Assembly: GCA_963824985.1 (NCBI GenBank)
Contig: CAWGRQ010000024.1
Span: 1 to 64,000 of the forward strand
Length of the DNA: 64,000 nucleotides
Reading direction: 5' to 3'
Origin: JAFNAG01 sp963824985
GTDB lineage: Bacteria > Acidobacteriota > UBA6911
The position numbers and the translations under genes were made by a program. Positions 19,574 to 29,815 of this stretch are shown here, piece after piece (position 1 is the stretch's first letter; the number at the start of each line of letters is the position of its first letter). The notes under the pieces are model-generated. The model worked only from the letters and a program-made list of their open reading frames with translations. It was not told the DNA's origin and ran no database searches.

Positions 19574-21451
19574 CCACGCGCTGTGGCGGCGCAGTCTTGG
19601 CTCCGACGTTTCCATCATTGGAAAGACCGTCAACTTCCAGGAGGAATCCCGCACCATCATCGGTGTGCTTCCTCCGGATTTCCGGTTCCCTGCGGAAACG
19701 CCTGGCCAGAACGTGGAAATCCTTCTTCCCTTTCCTGCCAAATGGCAGTTGCCTTATTGCACACTGATCGGCCGCCTGAAGCCGAATATCTCACTGAGCC
19801 AGGCCCAGGCGGAGTCGCAAGTCATAAACGGTCGCGGATCGTTTTTTAAATTGCCGACAACTCAGATTTTCATCTCGCCTATCAACAGAATTGAATATGT
19901 GGACCGTACGACATTGCTTTCACTTTTCGGTGCAGTTATCTTCCTGGTGCTTATTGCCTGTGCAAATGTTGCCAACCTGCAAATTGCGCGCAGCGTCACG
20001 CGCCGACGAGAACTTGCGGTTCGCGCCTCGCTTGGCGCGGGCCGAGGCCGGTTACTGAGACAGCTAATGACCGAGAGTTTATTGCTGTCAGGCATTGGCG
20101 GATTTCTGGGAGTGCTGCTTGCGTACGGCACGCTGGATCTGTTTCTGGCAAAGCTGCCGGTCTTTTTCCGCCCTATGGCGACGGACGTTCGGATCGACAT
20201 TCGAGTTTTGGCATTTTCTGCGGCGCTCACCGTCGTCGCCGGGATGCTTTTCGGGGCTGTGCCCGCGCTGCAAGGCTCCACTCCCAATTTGACCGCTGGT
20301 TTGAAGTCGGCCGAAGATCCGGCATTTCATTTTTGGGGCCGATGGAAGATCAGGGGGATTTTGATCGTAGTGGAAGTCGGCCTTGCCCTCGTACTAATGA
20401 TGGGTTCGGGCTTACTGCTGAACAGCTTTGTTCGCTTACAGCGCATTGATCTCGGATACGATCCCGCAAATATCCGCATTGGCATTCCCATCGGTCTGAG
20501 AAATATGAGTTCCGAGAAGCTCGCACGACTGTGCGATGAGACCGTAACAGGGCTGCGAACTGCCCCTGGAGTGCAATCTGCTGCCGTTGTGGAATCACCT
20601 CTTCTCTCCGTTCGCAGCAAACAGCGCGGTTGCGGTAAGTACATTCCGGGTGAGCAGCGGCTATTTTGAAACTCTGGGCGTCTCCTGCGTTTTGGGGACG
20701 ACTGTTTACCAAGCAAGACGAGCAGGGTCCGCCGGCGGTTGCCCTGATGAACGAGAGCATGGCGAAACGCAGCTTCCCCGGACAAAATCCGCTCGGCCGA
20801 ACACTGGTCGTAGAGAAGGAACAAATAGTGCGTATCATCGGGATTGTTCCCGATCTGCGTGAGCGAAACTTGCGGGTGCCTGCCGGACCCTCCATCTATC
20901 TTCCCTACAATCTCGACTACAAAGGACGTCACAATATTCTGTTTAGGGTTGCCCCAGGCAGCGGAGAAGCCACGCCGCAGATAAAAGCGATTCTGAATGG
21001 AAGGCTGCCCTTTAAAATTGTCAAGCTCGAGGATGAACTTGGCGATTCGATCTCCTCGCCAAGGTTTTTTGCGCTGATCATGGGACTGTTCGCAGCGATC
21101 GGGATTGCTCTGACTACCGTGGGAATCAGCGGCGTAACGGCGCAAAGCGTTGCTCGCCGCCGACATGAGATCGGCGTACGCCTGGCGCTAGGCGCGGAGG
21201 CGTCGCAGGTCGTGGTCATGGTGCTTCGCCAGGTCATCCTCCCCGTAGTGATCGGGCTCGCCATCGGGATTGCCGGAGCTCTGGCGCTCACACGCGTTTT
21301 CGCCAGCCTGCTATTTGAAATCAAATCCACCGATCCTGTCACTTTTTTATTTGTTTCCGTTCTATCCTTGGGCGCAGCCTTCCTGTCCAGCTATATTCCG
21401 GCCCGTCGTGCCTCGCTGATCGACCCAATGGGCACGCTTCGGTGCGACTAA
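19574..21451 (+). pseudogene. 5'-truncated ADOP/MacB-type ABC permease
   Basis: The protein similarity begins abruptly at the IS right end with THALWRRSLGSDVSIIGKTV, which is inside the MacB core domain, so the N-terminal part is missing. What remains includes the core (IIGVLPPDFRFPAE), the first FtsX domain (LLSLFGAVIFLVLIACANVA, RRRELAVRASLGAGRGRLLR), a second core and a second FtsX domain (VARRRHEIGVRLALGAEASQ), ending IPARRASLIDPMGTL. This is the duplicated layout seen in acidobacterial ADOP permeases. Two further frame changes lie near 20610 and 20690. Loss of the start and membrane anchor makes it a true pseudogene regardless of the shifts. Confidence 0.8.
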
Positions 21452-21470
21452 AGCAGGTGACACACCAAAG

Positions 21471-21495
21471 GGCTCACAGTGTGGATTTGTGAGCC
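21471..21495. terminator. Hairpin after the permease remnant
   Basis: GGCTCACA (21471-21478) pairs with TGTGAGCC (21488-21495), 8 bp around a 9-nt loop, 20 bases beyond the permease stop. No U-run follows, so terminator function is uncertain. The remainder of 21496-21809 shows no gene I can support. Confidence 0.4.
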
Positions 21496-21809
21496 ACCCA
21501 AATCCAGGTCAGACAACGATTCTAATCATTTCCTTTTGGAAATCGTTGGCCTCGCGGAGGTGAGCCTGATCGGCAGATTTGGATGAACCTCAGCTTGTTT
21601 TCTTCTGAACCCTGTATTTCATATGCAAAGATGCGGATGTAGAGAAAGACGAGTGCCATCACATAAGCGGTCAAGTCGATAAGCCGCGCTGGATTCATTT
21701 GCGCATGGGCGGCAATCCGGATCGGATCACTTGCCCGAATCGACAACGGTTTTGTCCGGTTTTTTCCCGTTTAACGCCCAGCTGGCAGGTCCATGCATGC
21801 CATTCGTGC

Positions 21810-21839
21810 CTGTCACTGATTCTGGCCGGATGATATACT
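21810..21839 (+). promoter_or_regulatory. Candidate dsbD promoter, extended -10
   Basis: CTGTCA (21810-21815) and an extended -10 TGATATACT (21831-21839) are separated by 18 bases. The predicted transcript would start almost at the ATG at 21848, which implies a leaderless or nearly leaderless dsbD message. Confidence 0.4.
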
Positions 21840-21847
21840 TGCTTCCC

Positions 21848-23803
21848 ATGAAAGCAACCATTTTGGCAGCAGTCGCTTGTGTACTTTTTCTGCCCGGAAT
21901 GGCCGGGAGTCAGACGCCGGCGGATACTCCCGTTCACTGGTCGGCCAGGCCGCCGGCCGGCCCGCTGCAGGCGGGCGCCCGATTCGAAATCAAGATCGAT
22001 GCCGCCATCGACGGCAACTGGCACATGTACTCCACGACCCAGCCGCCGGGCGGGCCCATCGCCACCCGGTTCACCCTCCTCTCCGGCGAACCGTTCGAAA
22101 TCGACGGGACGGTCCGGCAATCGCCGCCCAAGAGCGAATTTGACCCGAATTTCAACATCCAGACCGAGGTTTTTTCGGGGAGCGCCCAATTCTGGATTCC
22201 TCTCCGGGTCGCGGCCTCGGCCAAGCCCGGGGATTATGAAGTACGCATACAGGCCTACTACCAGGTCTGCGACGACCGCTCCTGTTTGCCCCCCCGCGGC
22301 GTTCCGGTGCCAGTCACCATCCGGATCATCCCCGGAGTCGCCTCCGTGACCGCGGCCCCGGCAGACACTGCAGTCGATGCCAAGCCCCAGGCGACGCCAC
22401 CGGCCACTGGAGCCTCAAAAGGCAGCCTCGCCTCGGGCACGGCCGCCGAGGTTCAGGAGGCGCGTTCGAGCGGCTTCTTCCCGTTTCTCTGGCTGGCCAT
22501 GACCATGGGGGCGCTGTCCCTGGCGACTCCCTGCGTCTTCCCGATGATTCCGATCACGGTCTCGTACTTCACCAAAAGCGCGGAGACCAACCGGGCTTCA
22601 GGCCTCCGCCTGGCCATCGTCTATTGCTTTGGCATCATATTCACATTTACCGGGCTCGGCCTGGGGCTGGCAGCGCTACTGGGAGCTACCGGCATCAACC
22701 AGTTCGCGGCCAATCCGTGGGTCAACCTGCTGATCACGGCGGTATTCATCGGCTTCGCGCTGAACCTGTTCGGGCTGTACCAGATCGGCATTCCTTCGAG
22801 CCTGCTCACCAGGCTTTCCCGCGCCGGATCGGGCAGCGGCTATGCTTCGACTCTGCTGATGGGACTGACGTTCACCTTGACCAGCTTCACCTGCACCGTC
22901 CCCTTCGTGGGCACCGTGCTGGTGGCGACCTCGCAGGGGGATTGGCTCTGGCCCGCGCTCGGCATGCTCGGCTTTTCGGTCGTTTTTGCCGCCCCATTCT
23001 TTGTGCTCGCGCTGGTGCCCCGGCTGCTGGTATCGCTCCCCCGGAGCGGCGGCTGGCTGAACTCGGTGAAGGTGACGATGGGCTTTCTGGAAGTTGCCGC
23101 CGCCATGAAGTTCATCTCCAACGTGGACCTGGTGTGGCACTGGGAGATCTTCACGCGTGAGGTGGTGCTGTCGATCTGGATCGCCACGGCGGTCCTGGCG
23201 ACCGTGTACCTGCTCGGCAAATTCCGGCTGCCTCACGACAGCCCCATCGAGAATCTCGGCGTCCTGCGCATGAGTTCGGCGCTCGTCTTTCTCGCCATCG
23301 GGTTCTACCTGTTTACCGGCCTGATGGGGGCAAGCATCGGAGAACTGGATGCCTTCCTGCCGCCGCGCACCGCGGGGGAATTCTCGCTCACCGGCGGGAG
23401 CCGGGGGGAAGAGCTCACCTGGCACACCAACCTGGAAAACGCCCTGGCCCAGGCCCGCCAGGAACGGAAGCTGGTGTTTGTCGATTTCACGGGTTACACC
23501 TGCACCAATTGCCGCTGGATGGAAGCAAACATCTTCCCCCTGCCCGCCGTCCACGCCGCGCTGCTGAAATACGTCCGGTTGCAGCTATACACCGACGGCG
23601 CCGGCAAGGAATACGAGGATAATCAGACGTACCAGAAGGAAGCCTTCGGAACCGTGGCGCTGCCGCTTTATGCCATCCTCGACGCCGAGGGGAATAAAGT
23701 CTCCACGTTTCCCGGCATGACCCGCAACCCGGAAGAGTTCGTGCGCTTTCTGACACCTCCGGTCTCGCCGGCGGACGCGCAGGTTACTGCAGCAGAAAAA
23801 TGA
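21848..23803 (+). CDS. dsbD: DsbD-type thiol:disulfide interchange protein
   Basis: Inner-membrane protein that carries electrons from cytoplasmic thioredoxin to periplasmic thiol partners. A signal peptide (ATILAAVACVLFLPGMAG) precedes an N-terminal DsbD-alpha-like domain with the cysteine pair VCDDRSCLPP. The transmembrane domain holds the two membrane cysteines in LATPCVFPMIPI and TSFTCTVPF. The C-terminal thioredoxin-like domain carries CTNC in FVDFTGYTCTNCRWM. All three redox modules are present over 651 residues. ATG 21848 is chosen because it begins the signal peptide; an ATG six codons upstream is the alternative. The last 20 bases overlap the convergent gene's 3' end. Confidence 0.9.
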   Translation: MKATILAAVACVLFLPGMAGSQTPADTPVHWSARPPAGPLQAGARFEIKIDAAIDGNWHMYSTTQPPGGPIATRFTLLSGEPFEIDGTVRQSPPKSEFDPNFNIQTEVFSGSAQFWIPLRVAASAKPGDYEVRIQAYYQVCDDRSCLPPRGVPVPVTIRIIPGVASVTAAPADTAVDAKPQATPPATGASKGSLASGTAAEVQEARSSGFFPFLWLAMTMGALSLATPCVFPMIPITVSYFTKSAETNRASGLRLAIVYCFGIIFTFTGLGLGLAALLGATGINQFAANPWVNLLITAVFIGFALNLFGLYQIGIPSSLLTRLSRAGSGSGYASTLLMGLTFTLTSFTCTVPFVGTVLVATSQGDWLWPALGMLGFSVVFAAPFFVLALVPRLLVSLPRSGGWLNSVKVTMGFLEVAAAMKFISNVDLVWHWEIFTREVVLSIWIATAVLATVYLLGKFRLPHDSPIENLGVLRMSSALVFLAIGFYLFTGLMGASIGELDAFLPPRTAGEFSLTGGSRGEELTWHTNLENALAQARQERKLVFVDFTGYTCTNCRWMEANIFPLPAVHAALLKYVRLQLYTDGAGKEYEDNQTYQKEAFGTVALPLYAILDAEGNKVSTFPGMTRNPEEFVRFLTPPVSPADAQVTAAEK

Positions 23804-24998
23804 CGGCATTGGCGGCGCAGAAGGCCGCCAGCGCCATCCGCGCCCGGCGGGGCCGGGTCCGTTTCCAGCCGTGCCAGAGCCCGGCCATCCATATCATCAG
23901 CACGACGATCGCGGCGCTCATCAGGAAGCAGACACCCAGCCCCGCCTCCCGGCCGAGAAGCGCGGCGATGGTCTTGCCGCGCAAAACGCTGAAGATCAGC
24001 AGCAGGTGCATCGAATACACCAGCAGCGATTCCTGCCCGGCCAGACGGATGGCATGCGGCACCCAGCCCAGACGCTTTTCCATCAAGTAGAGCCCGGCGC
24101 AGAGGATGAGCACGCAGCCGAGACGGATCAGGACGTACAGCGGGCTGGTGCGATAGAATCCGACATTCCAGGCGCTGAGCCAGGGCACGGCACGCCCCGC
24201 CAGTCCCGCCGCGATCGCCCCCACGCCCGCAATCAGCATCCAGCGCATCATGCGCGAGTCCGTTTTTCCGGCCACGGCATTCAGGAATAGGTGCGCCACG
24301 CAGCTTCCCGCCAGCAGGAAGCTGATCCAGGGGAACAGTGGAAAAAGCGACACTCCCTGCGGATTGAGGAACAGCGCCAGGGCCAGGGGAACCCGGCCGG
24401 TAAAATCCTGCGCCCACATCCACGGAGTCGCCAGCGCGGCGCCCGCAGCAATGGCGGCCGCAACCCAGAAGAACACAGACGGCCGGCGCGTCAGCAGGAT
24501 CAGAACGTTGACCACCAGCAGCGAGACGACGATACACTGCAACACATCGACCTGCAGCGCCCGTTTCCAGAAAGCCTGATCCTTCTCGACCAGGAATCTG
24601 CTGATGCCGAAATGCGGCAGGTGAATGTAATAGGCCACCAGAAGAATGAATCCCAGGCGGCGCATCTGCTTGCCGAACGCGGGGCCGATGCGCAGCCAAT
24701 CCTCCCAGCGGCGGCGCGCCTGCAGCACGACCGAGAAACCCGACGCGAATAGAAACGACGGGGCGACCAGTCCGTTGACGAAAGAAAGCCAGAAGAAGAG
24801 CGGATTACTCCGAGCGGCCTGCGGCAGGTAGGCGTTCACCACGTGGGTCTCGATCATGACGAGCAGGGCAAAGCCCCGAAGCAGATCGACAAAGCCGTAC
24901 CGTGGGGCGCCGCCGGGAGCGCCGGAGCCGGCAGCCGCAGAGACGCGCGGAAGGATCAGCTGATCGGGTTTTTCCAAGGCGACCTGGCCGGTTTTCAT
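23784..24998 (-). CDS. DUF1624/HGSNAT-like membrane protein (putative acyltransferase)
   Basis: Polytopic membrane protein of 404 residues related to the catalytic domain of heparan-alpha-glucosaminide N-acetyltransferase. Diagnostic features are RYGFVDLLRGFALLVMIETH near the start (conserved D, RG and H), the polar loop APSFLFASGFSV, and about ten hydrophobic helices. It probably transfers an acyl group across the membrane to a cell-surface sugar, but the substrate is unknown. It overlaps the end of dsbD by 20 bases in a convergent arrangement. The frame is intact. Confidence 0.72.
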   Translation of the reverse strand: MKTGQVALEKPDQLILPRVSAAAGSGAPGGAPRYGFVDLLRGFALLVMIETHVVNAYLPQAARSNPLFFWLSFVNGLVAPSFLFASGFSVVLQARRRWEDWLRIGPAFGKQMRRLGFILLVAYYIHLPHFGISRFLVEKDQAFWKRALQVDVLQCIVVSLLVVNVLILLTRRPSVFFWVAAAIAAGAALATPWMWAQDFTGRVPLALALFLNPQGVSLFPLFPWISFLLAGSCVAHLFLNAVAGKTDSRMMRWMLIAGVGAIAAGLAGRAVPWLSAWNVGFYRTSPLYVLIRLGCVLILCAGLYLMEKRLGWVPHAIRLAGQESLLVYSMHLLLIFSVLRGKTIAALLGREAGLGVCFLMSAAIVVLMIWMAGLWHGWKRTRPRRARMALAAFCAANAVIFLLQ

Positions 24999-25111
24999 AC
25001 GTTTGCAGCCGTTACCGGAGAACCCACGAAACCTGCGAAAAGCGATTTCCCAGGCCGGGCGGTTTTGGTTTAGGATATGATCTGATTTCAGTCACAAAAG
25101 GACACTGAACG

Positions 25112-25984
25112 ATGACCATCAAGATCGGCCTTATCCAGATGACGTGCAGCGATGATCCCCAGGCCAACCTGGACAAAGCCCGGGATCGCATTCGCCAGGC
25201 TGCCGCCCGGGGCGCTCAAGTTGTCTGTCTACCCGAGCTGTTCAACAGCCTCTACTTCTGCCAGGCCGAGGACCACGCCCATTTCAAGCTGGCTGAAACC
25301 ATCCCCGGACCTACCACCGAGCGGCTCGGCGCGCTGGCTCGCGAACTGGTGGTCGTCCTGATCGCACCCCTGTTCGAGCGCCGGGCGCCCGGAGTGTACC
25401 ACAACACGGCCGCCATCATCGATGCCGATGGCGCCTACCTGGGGAAATATCGCAAGATGCACATCCCCGATGATCCGCTTTACTACGAGAAGTTCTACTT
25501 CACTCCCGGGGATCTCGGCTTCCGGGCCTGGGACACGCGCTACGGCCGGATCGGGGTACTGATCTGCTGGGATCAGTGGTACCCGGAAGCGGCGCGCCTG
25601 ACCGCCCTTCAAGGGGCGCAGATCATTTTCTATCCGACCGCCATCGGGTGGCACCCGGAAGAGAAGGCGGAGCTCGGCGCCCGCCAGCATTCGGCATGGG
25701 AAGCCATCCAGCGCAGCCACGCCATCGCCAACGGCATCTATGTGGCGGCCATAAACAGGATCGGGCACGAGGGGGCCGTTCCCGGGGGGATTGATTTCTG
25801 GGGCGGGAGCTTCCTCTGCGATCCGGAAGGGGACGTCGTGGCGCGGTGCTCTCACGAAAAGGAGGAGACCGTAGTCCTCTCCTGTGACCTCGCAAAGGTA
25901 GACATCATCCGCACCCACTGGCCTTTCCTGCGCGATCGCAGGGTGGATGCGTACCAGGACCTGACCCGCCGCTACCTGGATTGA
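25112..25984 (+). CDS. aguB: N-carbamoylputrescine amidase
   Basis: Nitrilase-superfamily hydrolase converting N-carbamoylputrescine to putrescine, CO2 and ammonia in the agmatine route. The catalytic triad is visible: Glu42 in CLPELFNS, Lys115 in GKYRKMHIPDD and Cys152 in VLICWDQWYPEA. Signature stretches such as YEKFYFTPGD, GWHPEEKAELG and HWPFLRDRR are characteristic of AguB rather than general nitrilases. The length, 290 residues, is standard. No agmatine deiminase (aguA) gene is adjacent, so the partner must lie elsewhere. A stand-alone gene with the ATG at 25112. Confidence 0.9.
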   Translation: MTIKIGLIQMTCSDDPQANLDKARDRIRQAAARGAQVVCLPELFNSLYFCQAEDHAHFKLAETIPGPTTERLGALARELVVVLIAPLFERRAPGVYHNTAAIIDADGAYLGKYRKMHIPDDPLYYEKFYFTPGDLGFRAWDTRYGRIGVLICWDQWYPEAARLTALQGAQIIFYPTAIGWHPEEKAELGARQHSAWEAIQRSHAIANGIYVAAINRIGHEGAVPGGIDFWGGSFLCDPEGDVVARCSHEKEETVVLSCDLAKVDIIRTHWPFLRDRRVDAYQDLTRRYLD

Positions 25985-26033
25985 CATTAGAGCCGCATCC
26001 ATAGAAAAACCGGTCCGGAATTTGGGGAATCAT

Positions 26034-26735
26034 ATGCCGACGGTACTGATTACCGGCGCAGGCCGGGGCCTGGGGCGGGAATTGACGGATGTGTTCTTCG
26101 GCAGGGGTTGGACTCTGTTTCCTCTGGTCCGCAATCCCGACGTCGCCGCCGCGCTCGCGGGCATTTATGGCCCGAGCTGCCGCCCGATCGTCGCGGATGT
26201 CGCCACCGCCGATGTCGAGGGACGGATTCAGGAGGTCCTGGCCGGGCATTCCCCTTCTCTTGACCTGCTGATCAACAATGCGGGCAATATCAAAAAACTG
26301 CGCTGGCTGCCGGACACGTCGCCCGAAGACATCGAAAGCCTGTTCCGCGTTCATTGCCTGGGCGCATTCCGCTGCACCCGGGCGGCGCTCCCCTTCCTCC
26401 GCCGGGCTCCCCATCCGGTGGTGGTCAACGTAACCTCACGTTGGGGATCGATCGGGCGCACCGTGGCGGGGGAATTCCGGGGCATTTACTCGTACCAGAT
26501 CGCCAAATGCGCACAGAACATGCTCACCGCCTGCCTGGACCAGGAACTCGGGAAGGAAGGCATTCGCGTGTTTGCCGTCCATCCCGGCAAGCTGATGACG
26601 GAAGCGGGCGCGTTTGACGCCGACACCCCACCCCGGGAGGCGGCCCTGAGGCTGGCCGATTGGGTCCAGGCGCTCGAGCCCGGCCGGGTCTGCGGCTGTT
26701 ACGACCTGATGAGCGGCGACCTGATCGCGTGGTGA
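26034..26735 (+). CDS. Short-chain dehydrogenase/reductase
   Basis: NAD(P)-dependent oxidoreductase of the classical SDR fold, 233 residues. The cofactor motif VLITGAGRGLGREL, the NNAG motif (LLINNAGNIKKL) and the active site YSYQIAK are present, with Ser in VVVNVTSRWGS. It is similar in size and pattern to bacterial C-factor/sniffer-like SDRs. The substrate cannot be assigned. The start is ATG 26034, with GGGGAA close upstream, in preference to an in-frame TTG at 26022. It follows aguB by 49 bases and may be cotranscribed. Confidence 0.82.
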   Translation: MPTVLITGAGRGLGRELTDVFFGRGWTLFPLVRNPDVAAALAGIYGPSCRPIVADVATADVEGRIQEVLAGHSPSLDLLINNAGNIKKLRWLPDTSPEDIESLFRVHCLGAFRCTRAALPFLRRAPHPVVVNVTSRWGSIGRTVAGEFRGIYSYQIAKCAQNMLTACLDQELGKEGIRVFAVHPGKLMTEAGAFDADTPPREAALRLADWVQALEPGRVCGCYDLMSGDLIAW

Positions 26736-26909
26736 CGCACTCCCGGTCCGCATTATTCAGAAAATTCTCAGGCAAACGCACGAATGGCAACACGAGGAGT
26801 TGGAATTTGCCCATATCCGAAAGTTTATGGGACACGGATCCAATCCGCGTTCATCCGCGTCCTGCGATGTCCTGTTTCCTGAATAATGCGGGCTGCTATT
26901 TGGCCGGCG

Positions 26910-28481
26910 TCAGTGGACATTGGCATCGCGTTTGTTTCTGCGGTGGCGCGGGCTTCTGGCGATCAGTACGAGCGGGACGGTCAGGATGAAAACCCATCCC
27001 AACAGGCGGAAAATGTCGATGAACGACAGAATGGTGGCCTGCCGTTGCACCTGGAAAAACAGGATCGCATCCGTGCGCATGGCCGCCGTGGCGGGATTCA
27101 CGCCCCGCGCGATGAGGCCGTTCCGGATCTGGTTCATCGCCATCCGCGTCGGCATGCTGTACGGATTCACGTGCTTGACCAGCATGTTGGTGTAGATCTG
27201 CCGATTTCGGGCCAGAAGAGTTGCCGAGACGGCAATTCCCATGCTGCCGCCGATGTTGCGCATGACGTTGAAAATGCTGGCCGCGTTCCCCATTTTCTCC
27301 TTGGCAATCGCATCCATGGTAATGGTCGTCAACGGCACGAACAGGCAGCTCATGGAGATTCCCTGAATGAACTGAGGCCAGAAGATGTCCCAGTAGCCGG
27401 CGTTCAGGTTCAGGTTCCCCAGCCATAGCAGAGTGAGACCGCAGACCACAATTCCCGCAGTAAGTAGTTTGCGGGGATCAATCCGCCCGATGATCACGCC
27501 GATGATGGGGGTGGCCAGGAAGGAGCCGATCCCGCGGGGAGCCAGCGCGATGCCCGCCTGCAGGGATGGATAGCCCAGGAGGGTCTGCAGCATGATGGGG
27601 AGCAGAACCAGGCTGCCGTAAAGCACGAACCCGAGCATGGTCATCAAAAAAACGCCGGTCGCGTACGTGCGATCGCGGAACACGCGCAGATCGACGATGG
27701 GGTGCTCCGCCACCAACTCCCGGATGATGAAGACCGCCACGGCGATCCCGGCGAGCATCGCCAGCATGGTCATGGTGTCGGAAGAGAACCAGTCTTCCTG
27801 TTCGCCCTTGTCCAGCAGGATCTGCAACGATGCCATGCCGACCGCCAGCAATCCGATCCCCCAGTAATCCACGCTCGCCGACTCCCGGCGCAGGTAGGGC
27901 GGGTCGAAAACGAACAGCCGGGCCATAATGAGCGAAGTGATGCCCACCGGAAGGTTGATGTAGAACACCCAGCGCCAGCTGTAGCTGTCCGTCAGCCATC
28001 CGCCGACCACCGGGCCGACAATGGGCGCGAGGACGATGCACAGCGACCAGGCGGCCATGGCCTTGCCGCGCTCTTCGGGAGCGAACGTCTCGAGCATGAT
28101 GGCCTGCGAGAGCGGCTGCATGGTCCCGCCGCAGAGTCCCTGAAGACAACGGAAGATGATCAGGCTGGTGAGATTCGGCGCCAGGCCGCAAAGGACCGAC
28201 GCGCTGGTGAAACCGATGACGGCCAGCAGCAGGAGTCGCTTGCGACCGAAAAACCGCGCCAGCCAGCCCGTCATGGGCAGGATGATCGCATTGGCCACCA
28301 GATACGAGGTCAATACCCAGGTGCTCTCCTCGACGGTCGCCGACATGCTTCCGGCGATATGCGGCAGCGACACGTTCACCACCGTGGTGTCGAGCACTTC
28401 CATGAAGGTGGCGAATACCACCGACAGGGAGATGATCCATCGGTTAACCTGAGGACCTGCCGCGTATGCTTCGTCTGCCAT
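26910..28481 (-). CDS. DHA2-family (EmrB/QacA-type) multidrug transporter
   Basis: Major facilitator with 14 predicted membrane helices, 523 residues. Motifs of the DHA2 group are clear: LDTTVVNVSLPHIAGSMSAT in helix 1 and WVLTSYLVANAIILPMTGWL. In addition GRKRLLLLAVIGFTSASVLC is the motif A region, and GPVVGGWLTDSYSWRWVFYI is motif C with the typical W-W-F-I run. It should export hydrophobic compounds in exchange for protons, together with the adjacent EmrA-like and TolC-like proteins. It is the last gene of the minus-strand operon. Confidence 0.9.
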   Translation of the reverse strand: MADEAYAAGPQVNRWIISLSVVFATFMEVLDTTVVNVSLPHIAGSMSATVEESTWVLTSYLVANAIILPMTGWLARFFGRKRLLLLAVIGFTSASVLCGLAPNLTSLIIFRCLQGLCGGTMQPLSQAIMLETFAPEERGKAMAAWSLCIVLAPIVGPVVGGWLTDSYSWRWVFYINLPVGITSLIMARLFVFDPPYLRRESASVDYWGIGLLAVGMASLQILLDKGEQEDWFSSDTMTMLAMLAGIAVAVFIIRELVAEHPIVDLRVFRDRTYATGVFLMTMLGFVLYGSLVLLPIMLQTLLGYPSLQAGIALAPRGIGSFLATPIIGVIIGRIDPRKLLTAGIVVCGLTLLWLGNLNLNAGYWDIFWPQFIQGISMSCLFVPLTTITMDAIAKEKMGNAASIFNVMRNIGGSMGIAVSATLLARNRQIYTNMLVKHVNPYSMPTRMAMNQIRNGLIARGVNPATAAMRTDAILFFQVQRQATILSFIDIFRLLGWVFILTVPLVLIARSPRHRRNKRDANVH

Positions 28482-28530
28482 GACCGCGTCGCATTCCCTG
28501 GAGGGTCGGGATCGGGTCCCGACGGTTGCA

Positions 28531-29815
28531 CTATTTTACGAACACGGTCGGCACGACCGACATCCCCGGCCGCAGGAGATGTCCGGAGTTCTGCCCATCA
28601 TCAAGCCGGATCCTGACGGGGATGCGCTGCACCACCTTGACGTAATTTCCGGTCGCGTTTTCCGGGGGCAGGAGGCTGAAGCGCGCCCCGGTAGCGGCCG
28701 CAATGCTCTCGACGCGGCCCTGGTAGCGGTGTCCGCCATACGCATCGACCTTGACGACCGCAGTCTGGCCGACCCGCATGTTCATCAACTGATCTTCCTT
28801 GAAGTTGGCGGTCACCCAGATGTCGTCGAGGGGAACAACGGCCATAAGCGGCATATCCTTCTGCACCACCTGGCCGATCTCGACATTCCTCATGGCTACA
28901 ATTCCGCGGACCGGCGCATACACCTTCACGTATTCGAGGTCGAGCTGCGCGCGGGCCAGTGCGGCCCGGGCCTGCGCCACCCGCGCCTGGGCGGTTGCGG
29001 CGTTCGCGCGGACGATCGTCATCTGCTCCGGCGCGGACCGCGCGGCATCGATCGTGGCCCGGGCTTCCGCGACTCCGGCGTGGGCTTGTCCGAGCCGGGC
29101 TTCGGAAGTGGCTACGTTTTTCTCCGCCTCGATGACCGCCGCGGCCGCGGCATCCCGGGCACGCCCAGGCGGCATCCGCGGCCGCCACGGCGGCATCATA
29201 CTGCTGTCGCGAGATCCGGTCTTTGGCGATCAGCGCCTTCATGCGTTCCAGATCCTGGCCCGCGCGGATACCGAGAGCCTCGGCCTCACGCAGTCGCGCC
29301 TGCAGCGGAGCCATGCGGGAGCGCGAGGCCTCCAGGTCCCGGACCGCGACCGTTACCCGCGCTTCGGCGCTCTCCAATATCGCCTGCGCGCCGCTCACCT
29401 GGCTGGAGGTGGTGATGTGGGCAGCCGGCACCGCGGCTTCGGCGGCCCGGGCAGCGGCCTCCGCCGCCGCCAACTCGGCCTGCGCACGTTCAAGGGCCAC
29501 CCGGAAATCACGGGGGTCGATTTCCACCAGGAGCGTTCCGGCTTCGACTTCCTGGTTGTCTTCGACATGGACCGCGACCACCGTTCCTCCGACCCGGGAC
29601 GCCACCGGATTGATGTGCCCGTCGATCTGGGCGTCATCGGTCGATTCGCGCGCCGCCTGGTAGCGATAGATCCAGAACGCGGCCGCGCCGCCGAGGATCA
29701 GAATCAGGAGCAGGATCCATTTTGCCTTGCCTCCGCGCCTGTTTTTGCCGGACCCGGTCGAAGGGGCCGGATTTCCGCCTGGCGCGCCGCCTTTAGAGTT
29801 CATGGGTTCGTCCAT
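28531..29815 (-). CDS. EmrA/HlyD-type membrane fusion protein, one frameshift
   Basis: Periplasmic adaptor linking the EmrB-like pump to the TolC-like channel. One N-terminal membrane helix (KWILLLILILGGAAAFWIY) is followed by a biotinyl-lipoyl-like strand (ESTDDAQIDGHINPVASRVG, EIDPRDF). A long coiled-coil hairpin rich in Ala/Glu comes next, and the C-terminal barrel (YAPVRGIVAMRNVEIGQVVQ, NFKEDQLMNMRVGQTAVVKV) closes the protein. A base change near 29165 shifts the frame in the middle of the coiled coil, and both halves are collinear with the family. ATG 29815 directly follows the tolC-like stop. Confidence 0.82.

Noticed and set aside
21522..21746. 74-codon minus-strand ORF in the spacer before dsbD
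   Set aside because: It has a hydrophobic stretch but no RBS, no recognisable family and no supporting context. It was left out of the gene list.
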